Positions 9,693-18,041 of a DNA stretch of 64,000 nucleotides are shown piece by piece. The position numbers were made by a program, and so were the translations under genes. The DNA lies in contig NZ_JAAIYO010000001.1 of NCBI RefSeq assembly GCF_014930455.1, positions 1,488,001-1,552,000 on the forward strand, given 5' to 3'. Origin of the DNA: Corallococcus soli (GTDB taxonomy: Bacteria; Myxococcota; Myxococcia; Myxococcales; Myxococcaceae). The notes under the pieces are model-generated. The model saw only the letters and a list, made by a program, of their open reading frames with translations, searched no databases and was not told the origin of the DNA. Within the stretch, counting starts at the first letter, position 1. Every line of letters starts with the position of its first letter.

Positions 9693-10392
9693 CGCTGCCG
9701 CGACCGTTGTCGCGCCCGCCATCCGAGAGCGGCCCATCCTCTTCTCGGCCGCGATGATCCTGGCGCTGCTCGCCGGCCGGAAGACGGTCACGCGGCGCCT
9801 GCTCAAGCCTCAGCCGGCACCGAACGCGCCGCACGATGGCGGGACGGTGTGGGAGTTCCGTCCCGACAAAGGCCTGCACGTCCCCTGCGGCACCGTGGGG
9901 CACCTGTCCGTCGCGGAGAAGATGGGTCTGCGATGCCCCTACGGCCAGCCCGGGGACCGGCTCTGGGTGCGCGAGACGTTCCACATCACGAGTGCCAACG
10001 AAGTCGTCTACCGCGCCGACTACCCTTACAACGCCACCGAGCGGGGCATGGAGAACATCCCGGCCGAGCAGGCTGTCCGCTGGTGCCCCAGCATCCACAT
10101 GCCGCGCTGGGCCTCACGCCTGACGCTGAAGGTGTTGAGCGTGCGCGCCGAGCGGCTGCACGACATCACCGAGGAGGACGCGAAGCACGAAGGGGTTGAG
10201 GAGGCGCCAGACCCGTTCGACGAGGACACCGAGTACTGGCGCTGTTTCCTGCCTGAATGCGCGGACGATTGCGCGGGCGTGTTGTCGGCCAGGGAGTCCT
10301 TCGAGACGCTCTGGAAGTCCATCAACGGCCCCGAGTCCTGGGACGCCAACCCCTGGGTGTGGAGAGTTGAGATTGCGAGGGTCACGCCATGA
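9685..10392 (+). CDS. ASCH/morphogenetic-like phage protein
   Basis: 235 residues. The N-terminal RPILFSAAMILALLAGRKTVTRR and the later GDRLWVRETFH and MPRWASRLTLKVLSVRAERL match a widespread phage protein with an ASCH-like (RNA/nucleotide-binding beta-barrel) fold, often annotated as a morphogenetic protein without experimental basis. The C-terminus ends VWRVEIARV as family members do. It overlaps its neighbours. Confidence 0.78.
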   Translation: MGSAAATVVAPAIRERPILFSAAMILALLAGRKTVTRRLLKPQPAPNAPHDGGTVWEFRPDKGLHVPCGTVGHLSVAEKMGLRCPYGQPGDRLWVRETFHITSANEVVYRADYPYNATERGMENIPAEQAVRWCPSIHMPRWASRLTLKVLSVRAERLHDITEEDAKHEGVEEAPDPFDEDTEYWRCFLPECADDCAGVLSARESFETLWKSINGPESWDANPWVWRVEIARVTP

Positions 10393-10958
10393 GGCCGTGT
10401 CCCTCGTTCCCTGGGTACTCCGCCTCGGCGGACGGCCGCGTCGTCAGTCATCGCCGCGGCGAGCGCATCCGCGGGCAAAGGGGCGGGAAGCGGTCGCTGA
10501 TTGACCCGTCCTACCGCCGTGAACTGCGAACCTCTGCAACCCCCAAGGGGCACCTGACCGTGAGCATCATGGTCGCGCCGGGCCGTGCGCGCCCTGTCGG
10601 CGTGCACCAACTCGTCGCTGATGCGTTCCACGGTCCCTGTCCGGTTGGGCAGCAGGTGCGCCACCTCGACGGCGACCCTACGAACAACGTCCCCTGCAAC
10701 CTGGCGTACGGGACGGCGTTGGACAACGCGGCGGACCGAACTCGGCATGGTCGGTACGCGAGCGGCGCGCACCATCAGAACGCGAAGCTGACACCCGCGG
10801 ATGTTGCTGACCTTCTCCGCCGCCGTGCCGCTGGCGAGAAGGTTAAGGCGCTCGCGGCCTACTTCCGGGTGTCGGTCCCAACGGTCGAGGCGGTCATCTA
10901 CGGGAAGAGCTACCGCGCGGAGAGCGTGGAACTCCGCCAGATCGAGGTGTCGCGATGA
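10389..10958 (+). CDS. HNH endonuclease with NUMOD4-like N-terminus
   Basis: A 189-residue free-standing homing-type endonuclease. FPGYSASADGRVVSHRRG is a NUMOD4-like start. VHQLVADAFHGP, HLDGDPTNN and NLAYGT form the HNH nuclease core. The C-terminal NAKLTPADVADLLRRRAAGE plus VSVPTVEAVIYGKSYR is a helix-turn-helix DNA-recognition module. Such enzymes nick or cut DNA and promote their own spread or aid packaging. It overlaps the upstream gene. Confidence 0.85.
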   Translation: MRPCPSFPGYSASADGRVVSHRRGERIRGQRGGKRSLIDPSYRRELRTSATPKGHLTVSIMVAPGRARPVGVHQLVADAFHGPCPVGQQVRHLDGDPTNNVPCNLAYGTALDNAADRTRHGRYASGAHHQNAKLTPADVADLLRRRAAGEKVKALAAYFRVSVPTVEAVIYGKSYRAESVELRQIEVSR

Positions 10959-11107
10959 TGCCCGGCTACATGGATGCCGGCGCCGTGGCGCTCTTAATCG
11001 CCGCGTACGTCGCGCAGGACAGCGCGTGGTGGTGGCCCCTCGTGGGCGCCTCTTCGCTTCCTAGCTCCGTCCTTGTCGTGTCGCTCCGCGGCATCGCAGA
11101 CCGGTCC
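10955..11107 (+). pseudogene. Possible truncated small membrane protein gene
   Basis: An ATG overlapping the HNH stop opens a frame with one hydrophobic helix (AVALLIAAYV, then WWWPLVGASSLPSS). It continues only as antisense of the restriction gene beyond about 11100, so the original gene probably lost its 3' end when that gene arrived. Weak call. Confidence 0.3.
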
Positions 11108-12397
11108 CTACGTCCGCTGGGAGAGGGGGCCGACCATCTCCAGTGCGAGTGGCCCCGCAGCCTCGAAGGCGGCGCCGTCGTACGTGAGGACAGCCACGCC
11201 TTGCGACCTGAGGAAGCGCTCTCGGGCATCGGACACGGGCGCGTTCGTCACCAGGCAGAGAAGGTCGTCTGGCTCGCCGTGGAAGTGCCGGTACTCCAGC
11301 AACTGCGAGAGTGCCGAGCGAGTCTGGTGTACCTCGTTCTTACCTATCAGCGTCTTCGCTTCGAAGATGACGCGCCTCGTGTCGGCCGGACGCCGCGCCC
11401 AGAGGTCCACAGCACCAGGCATCTCCTCGATGATGCTCCAACCGGCCGCCCCGAGCGCGCGGTTGAGCGCTGCAAGCAGGCGGTGATGGTCCATCGCGGC
11501 TTTCTCCTTCCTTGCGAGAGTCTCCTCCAAGGGCTCGGGGTCATCACCCTGAACGAAGGGGGCTGGCACGCGGGTCTCATCGAATGGGCGAGGCGTAAAG
11601 CTCGCCCGGCGGCGCGTACGCGTGGGCGCGACAACATCGACTGGTTCGGGCCCCTTGGCCTCTGCGGCTACATCGAACTTCAATCGGAACCGAATGATCC
11701 GGCGTGTCGCCCCAGTGATGTCCGGGCCTGTCGACCACCAGTGCTGTGCGCACTGAGCGAGCCCGAGGAAGCGCAGGCGGTACGTGCCAGCGCCTTCGAA
11801 GACAAAGTTCGTGAACTGATTGCGCGCAAGATAGGAATTCTGCGCCTCCATGCGCTGGTCGCCCGTCTGTCCACGACCCGTGTAGATGAGGTCGTTGCCT
11901 TCCCGGTGGTCGTCGTAGTCGAACGACTTCCCGCCTCCAATGTGCGTGATGAGGATGAGGGCCCAGACCATGGGCCTGGAGATCATCCCGCCAGCGGAGC
12001 CGAAGTAGGCGGGCCTGCAGTGGAAGAGTTCTCCGAGCTCGTCCCAGGAGTAAACGCGTCCTACCTCAAGCCGGGGTTGTTCCTTCGACCCATCGGGGTC
12101 AGGGCCCTCAATCGGCTTGACCGACATGGTGAACCCAAGCGCCTCGAGACGAGCCCGTACCGTGGCGTCGCCACCACTGAAGTCCGAGTGCGTGAGTGGC
12201 CCTCGGCCCGGGTGCTGGATTCCAAAGGCCGCTCCGACGATGGCCTTCGAGTCGAAGAGCTCGCCGTCGAAGGAGAGGAAGTAGCGGCGGGCGCGCAGGT
12301 AGCCGTACTTGAGGAGGAAGGCGTCGCGTCCGAGTTCTCGGAACTCAGCGATGGCTGCCAGGACTGCGTCCCGCGATGTGAGGTCTTGAATGGCCAC
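11108..12397 (-). CDS. Type IV modification-dependent restriction endonuclease, ScoMcrA-like architecture
   Basis: A 429-residue protein with three parts. Residues 1-90 (SRDAVLAAIAEFRELGRDAF, YFLSFDGELFDSKAIVGAA) match the ScoMcrA-like N-terminal head domain. Residues 105-240 contain GGMISRPMVWALILITHIGG, GNDLIYTGRGQTGDQRM and RFLGLAQCA, the pattern of SRA/YDG-type modified-base readers. The C-terminal 130 residues carry a PD-(D/E)xK core (PGAVDLWARR, VIFEAKTLIGKNEVHQ, SQLLEYRHFHG). It would recognise and cut modified DNA. The gene is opposite to its surroundings and visibly lower in GC, so it looks like a late acquisition. The GTG at 12397 was chosen because GGGTGGAG lies upstream; an ATG at 12491 is possible. 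Confidence 0.82.
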   Translation of the reverse strand: MAIQDLTSRDAVLAAIAEFRELGRDAFLLKYGYLRARRYFLSFDGELFDSKAIVGAAFGIQHPGRGPLTHSDFSGGDATVRARLEALGFTMSVKPIEGPDPDGSKEQPRLEVGRVYSWDELGELFHCRPAYFGSAGGMISRPMVWALILITHIGGGKSFDYDDHREGNDLIYTGRGQTGDQRMEAQNSYLARNQFTNFVFEGAGTYRLRFLGLAQCAQHWWSTGPDITGATRRIIRFRLKFDVAAEAKGPEPVDVVAPTRTRRRASFTPRPFDETRVPAPFVQGDDPEPLEETLARKEKAAMDHHRLLAALNRALGAAGWSIIEEMPGAVDLWARRPADTRRVIFEAKTLIGKNEVHQTRSALSQLLEYRHFHGEPDDLLCLVTNAPVSDARERFLRSQGVAVLTYDGAAFEAAGPLALEMVGPLSQRT

Positions 12398-12501
12398 GCG
12401 GAAACCGTACTCCACCCCCACCCACAGGGGCGGGATGCCTCTTCGAAGCGAGCCCTTCCGGAGGGCCGGGTCGTCAACGCCCCTGCCCATGGAGGTGCGA
12501 C

Positions 12502-13752
12502 GTGAACCTCCTGCGCGCACCCTTCCCGTGGTTCGGAGGAAAGTCCCGGGCGTCCCACCTCGTGTGGCAGGCGTTCGGCGACTGCCCCAACTACGTGGAG
12601 CCCTTTGCCGGCAGCCTTGCGGTGCTGCTGGGCCGGCCCACGCCCGCTGGCGTGGAGACGGTGAACGACCTCGACTGCTACCTCGCCAACTTCTGGCGCG
12701 CCGTGCAGCTCGCCCCGGACCAGGTGGCCCAGCACGCCGACTGGCCGGTGAACGAGGCGGACCTGCACGCCCGCCACCGGTGGCTGGTGGGGCAGGTGGA
12801 GTTCCGCGCGCGCATGCGCCAGGACCCGGAGTACTTCGACGCGCGGATTGCCGGCTGGTGGGTGTGGGGCCTCTGCCAGTGGATCGGCAGCGGCTGGTGC
12901 GCGCAGCCCGCCTGGGAAGAGCAGGACGCGGCCGGCGCCGAGAAGACGTGCGGCATCGAGACGTCCGAGTACGCGAAGCGGCCGATGCTCGACAAGCCGG
13001 GCCGGGGCATCCACCAGCTCGCGGTGCGAGAGGGGCTCCGCGCCGCGCACGCTCCGCGCGTACGCGGGGCGGCGACGTCGGAGCACGAGCAGCGCCCCCA
13101 CCTGACGGATGGCGGAAAGGGAGTACACGCACTTCGCGCTCGGGACCTGGGCGGGGCGGTGGCGTGGCAGAAGCGGCCGAGCCTGGGACGTGGCGGACGT
13201 GGAGTGCATGGCCGCGGGCTCCCCGAGCAGATGCCAATGCTGTCGGGACTCCGCAGCGCCACTGGCATGGGCATCCATGCCAGCGGCAAGCAGGGCGGCA
13301 TCGGCGATTGGATGCAGGTGCTGGCGGACCGGTTGCGCTACGTGCGCGTGTGCTGTGGGGACTGGAGTCGCATCCTCAGTCCGAACGTGACCGAGCGCAT
13401 CGGCGTGACGGGTGTGCTCCTGGATCCGCCGTACAGCGACGCGGCCGGCAGGGACCCGAGCATCTACGCGGAGGAGGACCTGCAGGTGGCTCACCGCGTG
13501 CGCGAGTGGGCCCTGGCGAACGGGGGCAACCCACGCCTGCGCATCGCCCTGTGCGGCTACGAGGGCGAACACGAGATGCCCGCCAGTTGGCGGTGCGTGG
13601 CGTGGAAGGCCCCGGGCGGGTACGCGGCCGCGCGGGGCAACACGGAGAACGCGCTGCGCGAGCGCATCTGGTTCAGCCCCCACTGCTTGGCGCCAGCGGA
13701 GGACCCGATGCATGGGCTGCCCTTCGCTGTTTTCACCGGCGGTGTCCGATGA
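12502..13752 (+). CDS. D12-class DNA adenine methyltransferase
   Basis: A 416-residue Dam-like enzyme. PFPWFGGKSRA near the N-terminus is the SAM-binding motif of the D12 class, NYVEPFAGSLAVLLGRP follows, and TGVLLDPPYSD near residue 310 is the DPPY catalytic motif. Residues 140-270 are a Gly/Arg-rich insertion absent from compact family members. The GTG start is set by GGAGGTGCGAC. It overlaps the next gene by four bases. It may protect phage DNA; note the modification-dependent nuclease next door on the other strand. Confidence 0.9.
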   Translation: MNLLRAPFPWFGGKSRASHLVWQAFGDCPNYVEPFAGSLAVLLGRPTPAGVETVNDLDCYLANFWRAVQLAPDQVAQHADWPVNEADLHARHRWLVGQVEFRARMRQDPEYFDARIAGWWVWGLCQWIGSGWCAQPAWEEQDAAGAEKTCGIETSEYAKRPMLDKPGRGIHQLAVREGLRAAHAPRVRGAATSEHEQRPHLTDGGKGVHALRARDLGGAVAWQKRPSLGRGGRGVHGRGLPEQMPMLSGLRSATGMGIHASGKQGGIGDWMQVLADRLRYVRVCCGDWSRILSPNVTERIGVTGVLLDPPYSDAAGRDPSIYAEEDLQVAHRVREWALANGGNPRLRIALCGYEGEHEMPASWRCVAWKAPGGYAAARGNTENALRERIWFSPHCLAPAEDPMHGLPFAVFTGGVR

Positions 13753-14402
13753 GCACCAGCGAGCCCCTGAGTCGCGCGCGCATCTTCGGCGTGACGGCTC
13801 CCCAGCCCTGGGCCTGGGCAGTGCAGGTTCGCAACACGCCCGTCCTCAACCTCCAGCAGCCCCCGGCGTCGGACGTGCTGGGCGCCTACGTCGCGGTGTG
13901 CGCGGGCGGGTACGACATGGGGCTGGGGAAGTGGATGAAGATCCACGCGGGCGTGCTTCCACTGCCTCCGGCAGACCTGCCGACGGGCGCGGTGGTGGCC
14001 GTGGGGCGCATCACCTCGGTGTCCCTCTGGCCGGACGGCCGCGAGTCCCGCTGGTACGCGGGGCCCGTGGGACTGTGGCTGGAGGACGTGCAGGTGCTGC
14101 CCGTCCCCGTGGCGTGTGGCCTTGAGCTCGCCGTTGGCCTGTGGGAACTGCCCTCGGCCACGCTGGGCCAGGTGCGCACGGCCTACGCCGCCGTCACCCA
14201 GGCGCGCGAGTCCCGTTGGCAGGCCTACGAGGCGCTCGCTGCGGGCCACGGTGGGCGCGAGCCAGCCACGTTGAAGGAGCGCGTCCTCAAGAAGTGCGCC
14301 TGCAAGAGGGCCCTCACGAGGTGCCCCAGCTGCCGCGCGTGGCGCTGCACCGCGCCCACGTGCCCGTCGCACACCTGCGGCCAGGAGGCCCGGCTCCCAT
14401 GA
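13749..14402 (+). CDS. ASCH-like protein with C-terminal zinc cluster
   Basis: 217 residues. The first 110 (TAPQPWAWAVQVRNTPVLN, AYVAVCAGGYD, AVVAVGRITSV) follow the ASCH pattern in which a QPWAW motif opens the barrel. The C-terminus carries CACKRALTRCPSCRAWRC then CPSHTC, a cysteine-rich cluster likely to bind zinc. It may be an RNA- or modified-base-binding regulator; the function is not established. It overlaps both neighbours. Confidence 0.7.
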   Translation: MSTSEPLSRARIFGVTAPQPWAWAVQVRNTPVLNLQQPPASDVLGAYVAVCAGGYDMGLGKWMKIHAGVLPLPPADLPTGAVVAVGRITSVSLWPDGRESRWYAGPVGLWLEDVQVLPVPVACGLELAVGLWELPSATLGQVRTAYAAVTQARESRWQAYEALAAGHGGREPATLKERVLKKCACKRALTRCPSCRAWRCTAPTCPSHTCGQEARLP

Positions 14403-15748
14403 GCACCTGCCCCACGCCCACCAAGGGCTCCCGCTCGAAGCGCCGCCAGACGAGGAAGGAGAAGCGCGCCCAGCCGACTCAGGCGCAGCCCGTCTCCGCG
14501 CCGGCTGAAGCCGCGCCCGCGCCCGCCGGCATGGTGCGGCTGCTGTCCGGCCAGCTCGTCACCGAGGCGGAGGCGCGCCAGGTGATTCCCGGAGCGCTGC
14601 CTCCCGAGGCGCGGTGGCCGGAGCCGCGGGACGAGCGCGCGGATGCCCCTCCTTTCGCTTTGGAAGTCGCCCCACCACCACCGCGAGCTTCTCACCTGGA
14701 CGTCTCCATGGCCTGCCCCGACACCAACGAGCTGGAGTGGCTGCGCACCGAGCTGGCCCATCGCGACGAGGACTTCGTCCGCGAGCGTGAGGCGCGCCTT
14801 CGCGCGGAAGCGGAGCTGGCGGGCTTCGTCCGGGCCGTTGACATGCTCGCCCCGGCCTTCGCTGTCCCCCTCGCGTCCCGTCCCCATGTCCCCTCGGCTG
14901 TCCCCACTGTCCCCGGGGACAGTGGGGGACATGTCCCCAGGGGACATGGGGACATGAAGGGGGGAAGGGGGGAAGCAGCAACAGCAGCGTCGAAAGAAGA
15001 GAAGAAGAGGGCGTACGAGAGGAAGAAGAAGCAGAAGCAGAGGGAGAAGAAGCGTGCTGCTGCTGAAGGCGTGCGCGCGATGTCCCCTGTCCCCTGTCCC
15101 CTGTCCCCCGGGGACATGTCCCCGCCTGTCCCCCCGAGGGACATGTCCCCGCCCGCCAGCGTCCCGACGCCTCCTGTCGTCCGCAAGGCGCGGCCGAAGT
15201 GGATGGAGGACGACGCGCCGAGCCCGGAGAAGGCGTTCTTCGCGTGGACCCAGGAGGAGCGGGGAAGGCGCTTCCCGGGGGCCATCCCCGAGGCGCCTCC
15301 CTCGGCCTGGGCCAGCTGGTACGCGGAGGCGCTGGCCGCCGTGGGCGGCGACGAGCAGCGCCTGCGCGCGGCATGGCTGGCATGGCTTGAGGACGCCTGG
15401 GGGCAGTCCCGTCAGCCCGTGTGCGCGGCGCGGGCATTCGTCGGCGCCGAGGTGTGGCGCCGGCACGTCCCGGGCCAGGGGGCACCCGCCGAGGGCATGG
15501 GCCCGGTGCAGGCGCCGCTCAGCCCCGTGGAGGCCCGGCGACGCGCCGCCCTTGAGGTGGGGCGCGGCGACGACGTCCGAGGCCTGTGCGCCACCGGCTG
15601 CGGCTCAGACGCCCGGTGGGGGATGCGGGGGCACCCCCTGTGCGCGAAGTGCTGGGCGGCGGCGGAGGCGGAGGTGGTGGAACTCACCGATGCCACGGTC
15701 GCTGCGTGGGTGGCGTCCCACGGACAGCAGGCCCAGGGAGGGGCGTGA
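14399..15748 (+). CDS. Phage protein of unknown function carrying the TGTCCCC repeat cluster; possible initiator
   Basis: A 449-residue protein in three regions: a Lys/Arg- and Pro/Ala-rich N-terminus, a low-complexity middle (about residues 160-260) encoded by the DNA repeats and by a lysine-rich helix (EEKKRAYERKKKQKQREKKR), and a conserved-looking C-terminus (AFFAWTQEERGRRFPGAIPE, AWASWYAEALAAVGG, AARAFVGAEVWRRHVP) ending in a CATGC...C..C cysteine cluster. In lambda-type phages the origin lies inside the initiator gene, and the repeats here make that an attractive but unproven reading. The frame is uninterrupted despite the repeats. Confidence 0.6.
   Translation: MSTCPTPTKGSRSKRRQTRKEKRAQPTQAQPVSAPAEAAPAPAGMVRLLSGQLVTEAEARQVIPGALPPEARWPEPRDERADAPPFALEVAPPPPRASHLDVSMACPDTNELEWLRTELAHRDEDFVREREARLRAEAELAGFVRAVDMLAPAFAVPLASRPHVPSAVPTVPGDSGGHVPRGHGDMKGGRGEAATAASKEEKKRAYERKKKQKQREKKRAAAEGVRAMSPVPCPLSPGDMSPPVPPRDMSPPASVPTPPVVRKARPKWMEDDAPSPEKAFFAWTQEERGRRFPGAIPEAPPSAWASWYAEALAAVGGDEQRLRAAWLAWLEDAWGQSRQPVCAARAFVGAEVWRRHVPGQGAPAEGMGPVQAPLSPVEARRRAALEVGRGDDVRGLCATGCGSDARWGMRGHPLCAKCWAAAEAEVVELTDATVAAWVASHGQQAQGGA
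14863..15150. repeat. Cluster of TGTCCCC repeats and GGGGACA palindromes, candidate replication origin
   Basis: About 290 bases hold more than a dozen TGTCCCC or GGGGACA heptamers. They include a 26-bp perfect palindrome at 14902-14927 centred on CCCCGGGG, the palindrome GGGGACATGTCCCC at 14925-14938 and again at 15110-15123, four back-to-back TGTCCCC copies at 15081-15108, and GGGACATGTCCC at 15138-15149. The organisation into two blocks separated by an A/G-rich stretch (14955-15060) resembles iteron origins. Whether it is functional or a by-product of repeat expansion cannot be told from sequence. Confidence 0.6.
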
Positions 15749-15806
15749 TGCTTCTCCTGGCCTGCGGCGGCAGTGCCGAGGGGCATCTCGTGGGCGAGGC
15801 GCGGAT

Positions 15807-16316
15807 ATGAGCTGCCAGGGCGAACTGCCCGCCGCGCGGAAGTGTGCCAACGCTCGCTGTGAGCAGATGGCCACGGGCACGCGGAAGTACTGCTCGGCCC
15901 GGTGCCGCATGCGGCAGAACTGCCGGAACTACGCCCGGAAGCGGCCGCGCGCAGGGAGCGCCTCCGCGCGGCCGGACTTCGTCGAGGCGCTGCGGCGCGA
16001 GGTGGGGCCGGACCGCTGTCTCTTCTGCCACCGGGAAGTCAACCAACGGCGGGCCGTGACGTGCGGCCGGCCCGAGTGCCTCCGCGAGTACAACACCACC
16101 TGGCGCGCGGAAGCGCGGCGGCTCCTCCGGGGAGAGCCCTCGCTGTACGCCCGCGAGCCGGAGGATGAGGCGCTCGCCGGGGAGTTCCGCGCGGAGATGG
16201 GGGAGATGATGCGCCGGACGTCCCTTCTCCTGGAGGAGTGGTGCGCGCGCGTGGATGAGCTGGTGGCCGACCTCGGCCTTCGGCCGCGCACCGGAGAACG
16301 GGAGGGCAGGGGATGA
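15807..16316 (+). CDS. Zinc-finger-like phage protein
   Basis: 169 residues. The N-terminus reads CANARCEQMATGTRKYCSARCR, a treble-clef-like zinc site, and a second site is CLFCHREVNQRR..TCGRPEC. The C-terminal 70 residues form amphipathic helices. Probably binds nucleic acid; no specific family recognised. A 20-codon frame (15748-15810) bridges it to the previous gene by ATGA overlaps at both ends and may be a coupling leader. Confidence 0.65.
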   Translation: MSCQGELPAARKCANARCEQMATGTRKYCSARCRMRQNCRNYARKRPRAGSASARPDFVEALRREVGPDRCLFCHREVNQRRAVTCGRPECLREYNTTWRAEARRLLRGEPSLYAREPEDEALAGEFRAEMGEMMRRTSLLLEEWCARVDELVADLGLRPRTGEREGRG

Positions 16317-16852
16317 GCTGCATTCGCTTCGTGGTGCCGGTGAAGACGGTGAACATCGCCAACCGCCGGGAGCACCCGCTGGCCCGGCACCGGCGCTCCA
16401 AGGGGCAGCGCGAGGCGACGGATCTGCTGTGGCCCGGCTGGACGGGCCCCGCCCTCCTGGTGGTGCGCCTCACCCGCGTGTCGCCGAAGCAGCTGGACAG
16501 CGGGGACAACCTCCCCATCGCGCTGAAGAGCGTCCGCGACGAGGTGGCGACGCAGCTGCGCCTGGACGACGGCTCCCCGCTGGTGCGGTGGGTGTACGCG
16601 CAGGCGGAAGGGGAGCCCGCCGTCGTGGTGGAGATGGCCTGGGGGGAGGATCCGCTCGCCGCCGCGGTGCGCGCGCAGGATGCGATTGCGCCACCGCCCC
16701 CACCCCTGCCGGAGCCTTCGTCCTCGCCTACCGGGCGGCCGGCCAAGAAGCGCGGGCGCCCGCCGAAGCCCACGAAGGCGCCGGGCAACGGGCGCAAGGC
16801 GCTGGAGGCGCTGGCCACCTCCGCCAGCTACTTCCGCAAGCCGCAGGGCTGA
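16313..16852 (+). CDS. RusA-like Holliday-junction resolvase with AT-hook tail
   Basis: A 179-residue protein. RVSPKQLDSGDNLPIALKSV, then LDDGSPLVRWVYAQ, matches the RusA family (D-x-D-N-x-x-KAL-D, later D-D..v), which cleaves four-way junctions during phage replication and recombination. The C-terminal 55 residues are Pro-rich and contain KKRGRPPKP, a canonical AT-hook core, unusual as an addition to RusA and in such GC-rich DNA. It overlaps the upstream gene by four bases. Confidence 0.82.
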   Translation: MSCIRFVVPVKTVNIANRREHPLARHRRSKGQREATDLLWPGWTGPALLVVRLTRVSPKQLDSGDNLPIALKSVRDEVATQLRLDDGSPLVRWVYAQAEGEPAVVVEMAWGEDPLAAAVRAQDAIAPPPPPLPEPSSSPTGRPAKKRGRPPKPTKAPGNGRKALEALATSASYFRKPQG

Positions 16853-17024
16853 CGCGGAAGGCTGTCCGGGCGTGGACACATGGCCGGCGCCGAGGGAGAG
16901 GAAAGACGACGGGCCCGGCCGAGTGCGACGGCCAGGCCCGCTCAGTCCAGGGACACCGGGGAAGCGCCGCTGGGGACTCCCAGCATACCGCCTTGCGCCG
17001 TTGCGCGCTGCAAAGCGAGTCCCC

Positions 17025-18038
17025 ATGCCCGCCTGTGCCCTTGCTACTCCCAAGACGTCCCCCTCTTCCTCGCCCTCCCTGTCGACTCACGTCCCACCAG
17101 CGCCGACGCCCGAGCTGGAGATGGAGTCCCTGCTCTTCCTTCTCCGCGAACTGCCGGACGGCTGCCCCGAGCAGGCCCGCGCGCAGACGCGCCTCGTCGT
17201 GCTCGTGCAGCACCACGTCGAGCGGGCGGCCCGGGAGGCCGCCCGCCGCTGGAAGGTGAGCGCCGAGGACCTGCTTCAGGAAGGGCTGCTCGCGACATTC
17301 TCCGCGTGGCGCCGCTTCACCCCCGGGCGCGTGGCGGGCCGGTGCCTGTACCCCGCCTACGTGCTGCGCCTCGCGCGGCAGGCCATGGAGCGCCACGCGT
17401 CGAAGCAGCGCAGCGCCGTCCACGTGACGCGGCACGCCCGTCGGAAGCTGGCCCGCGCGAAGCGGGCAGCCCAGTCGGAGGGGGTGAAGGTGTCGGACGT
17501 GCTGCGCCGCCAGGGCATGGAGGCCGCCGGCATCCACGGGCTGGGCGAGGGGGCCATCGCCACCGTGTCCCTGGACGAGCTGCTCACCGACTCCGCTGGC
17601 GGCGACGGCGGCCCCGCGCGCCGGGCTGCTACCTCCAGCATTGAGCTGCGGCTGTCCCTGGTGGACACCACGGCCGCACGCCTCGCGCAGGTGGTGGAGC
17701 GCGAGGATGCCCTCTCGGCGCTGCACCGGCTGCCCCGCCTGCAGCGCATCGTGGTGCAGGCTGCGATGGGCCTGGGCCGCGCGGGCGGGCTGGAGGCCTC
17801 GGAGCGGACGCTGGCCCAGGAACTGCGGCTTCCCGTCGCGCAGGTGCGGACGCTGCGTGAGGCGGGCCTGTCCCGGCTGCGCAGGGCCCTCGACGCCCGC
17901 GGGCACGGGCCGGAGCTGCCCGCGCGGGCCACCGGGAAGGTGCGCGGGCCGCGCACCGAGGCGCCCCGGGAGGCTCGCGTGCGGCAGGTGCCGCGGGTGG
18001 CCCAGCTGGGCCTGGAGTTGCCCGGGACGGGGGCGTAG
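17025..18038 (+). CDS. Phage-encoded sigma-70-family factor
   Basis: 337 residues. After a Pro/Ser-rich leader, residues 50-130 resemble sigma region 2 (ARRWKVSAEDLLQEGLLATF, AYVLRLARQAMERH), with the basic HVTRHARRKLARAKRA stretch resembling region 3. Residues 225-290 (ALSALHRLPRLQRIVVQAA, SERTLAQELRLPVAQVRTL, LSRLRRAL) resemble region 4, including the helix-turn-helix that reads the -35 element. Its place at the end of the early arm, beside the late cluster, suggests control of late transcription. A 172-base gap upstream separates it from the resolvase gene. Start at ATG 17025; weak ribosome site. Confidence 0.8.
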   Translation: MPACALATPKTSPSSSPSLSTHVPPAPTPELEMESLLFLLRELPDGCPEQARAQTRLVVLVQHHVERAAREAARRWKVSAEDLLQEGLLATFSAWRRFTPGRVAGRCLYPAYVLRLARQAMERHASKQRSAVHVTRHARRKLARAKRAAQSEGVKVSDVLRRQGMEAAGIHGLGEGAIATVSLDELLTDSAGGDGGPARRAATSSIELRLSLVDTTAARLAQVVEREDALSALHRLPRLQRIVVQAAMGLGRAGGLEASERTLAQELRLPVAQVRTLREAGLSRLRRALDARGHGPELPARATGKVRGPRTEAPREARVRQVPRVAQLGLELPGTGA

Positions 18039-18041
18039 GCG

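Noticed and set aside
15748-15810. A 20-codon frame between two early genes
   Set aside because: ATGA overlaps at both ends are suggestive, but 20 codons without other evidence are not enough for a gene call.
16215-16235. A CCCTTCT sequence on the plus strand
   Set aside because: It lies inside the coding region of the zinc-finger-like protein with no start codon following, so it was not counted as a start box.
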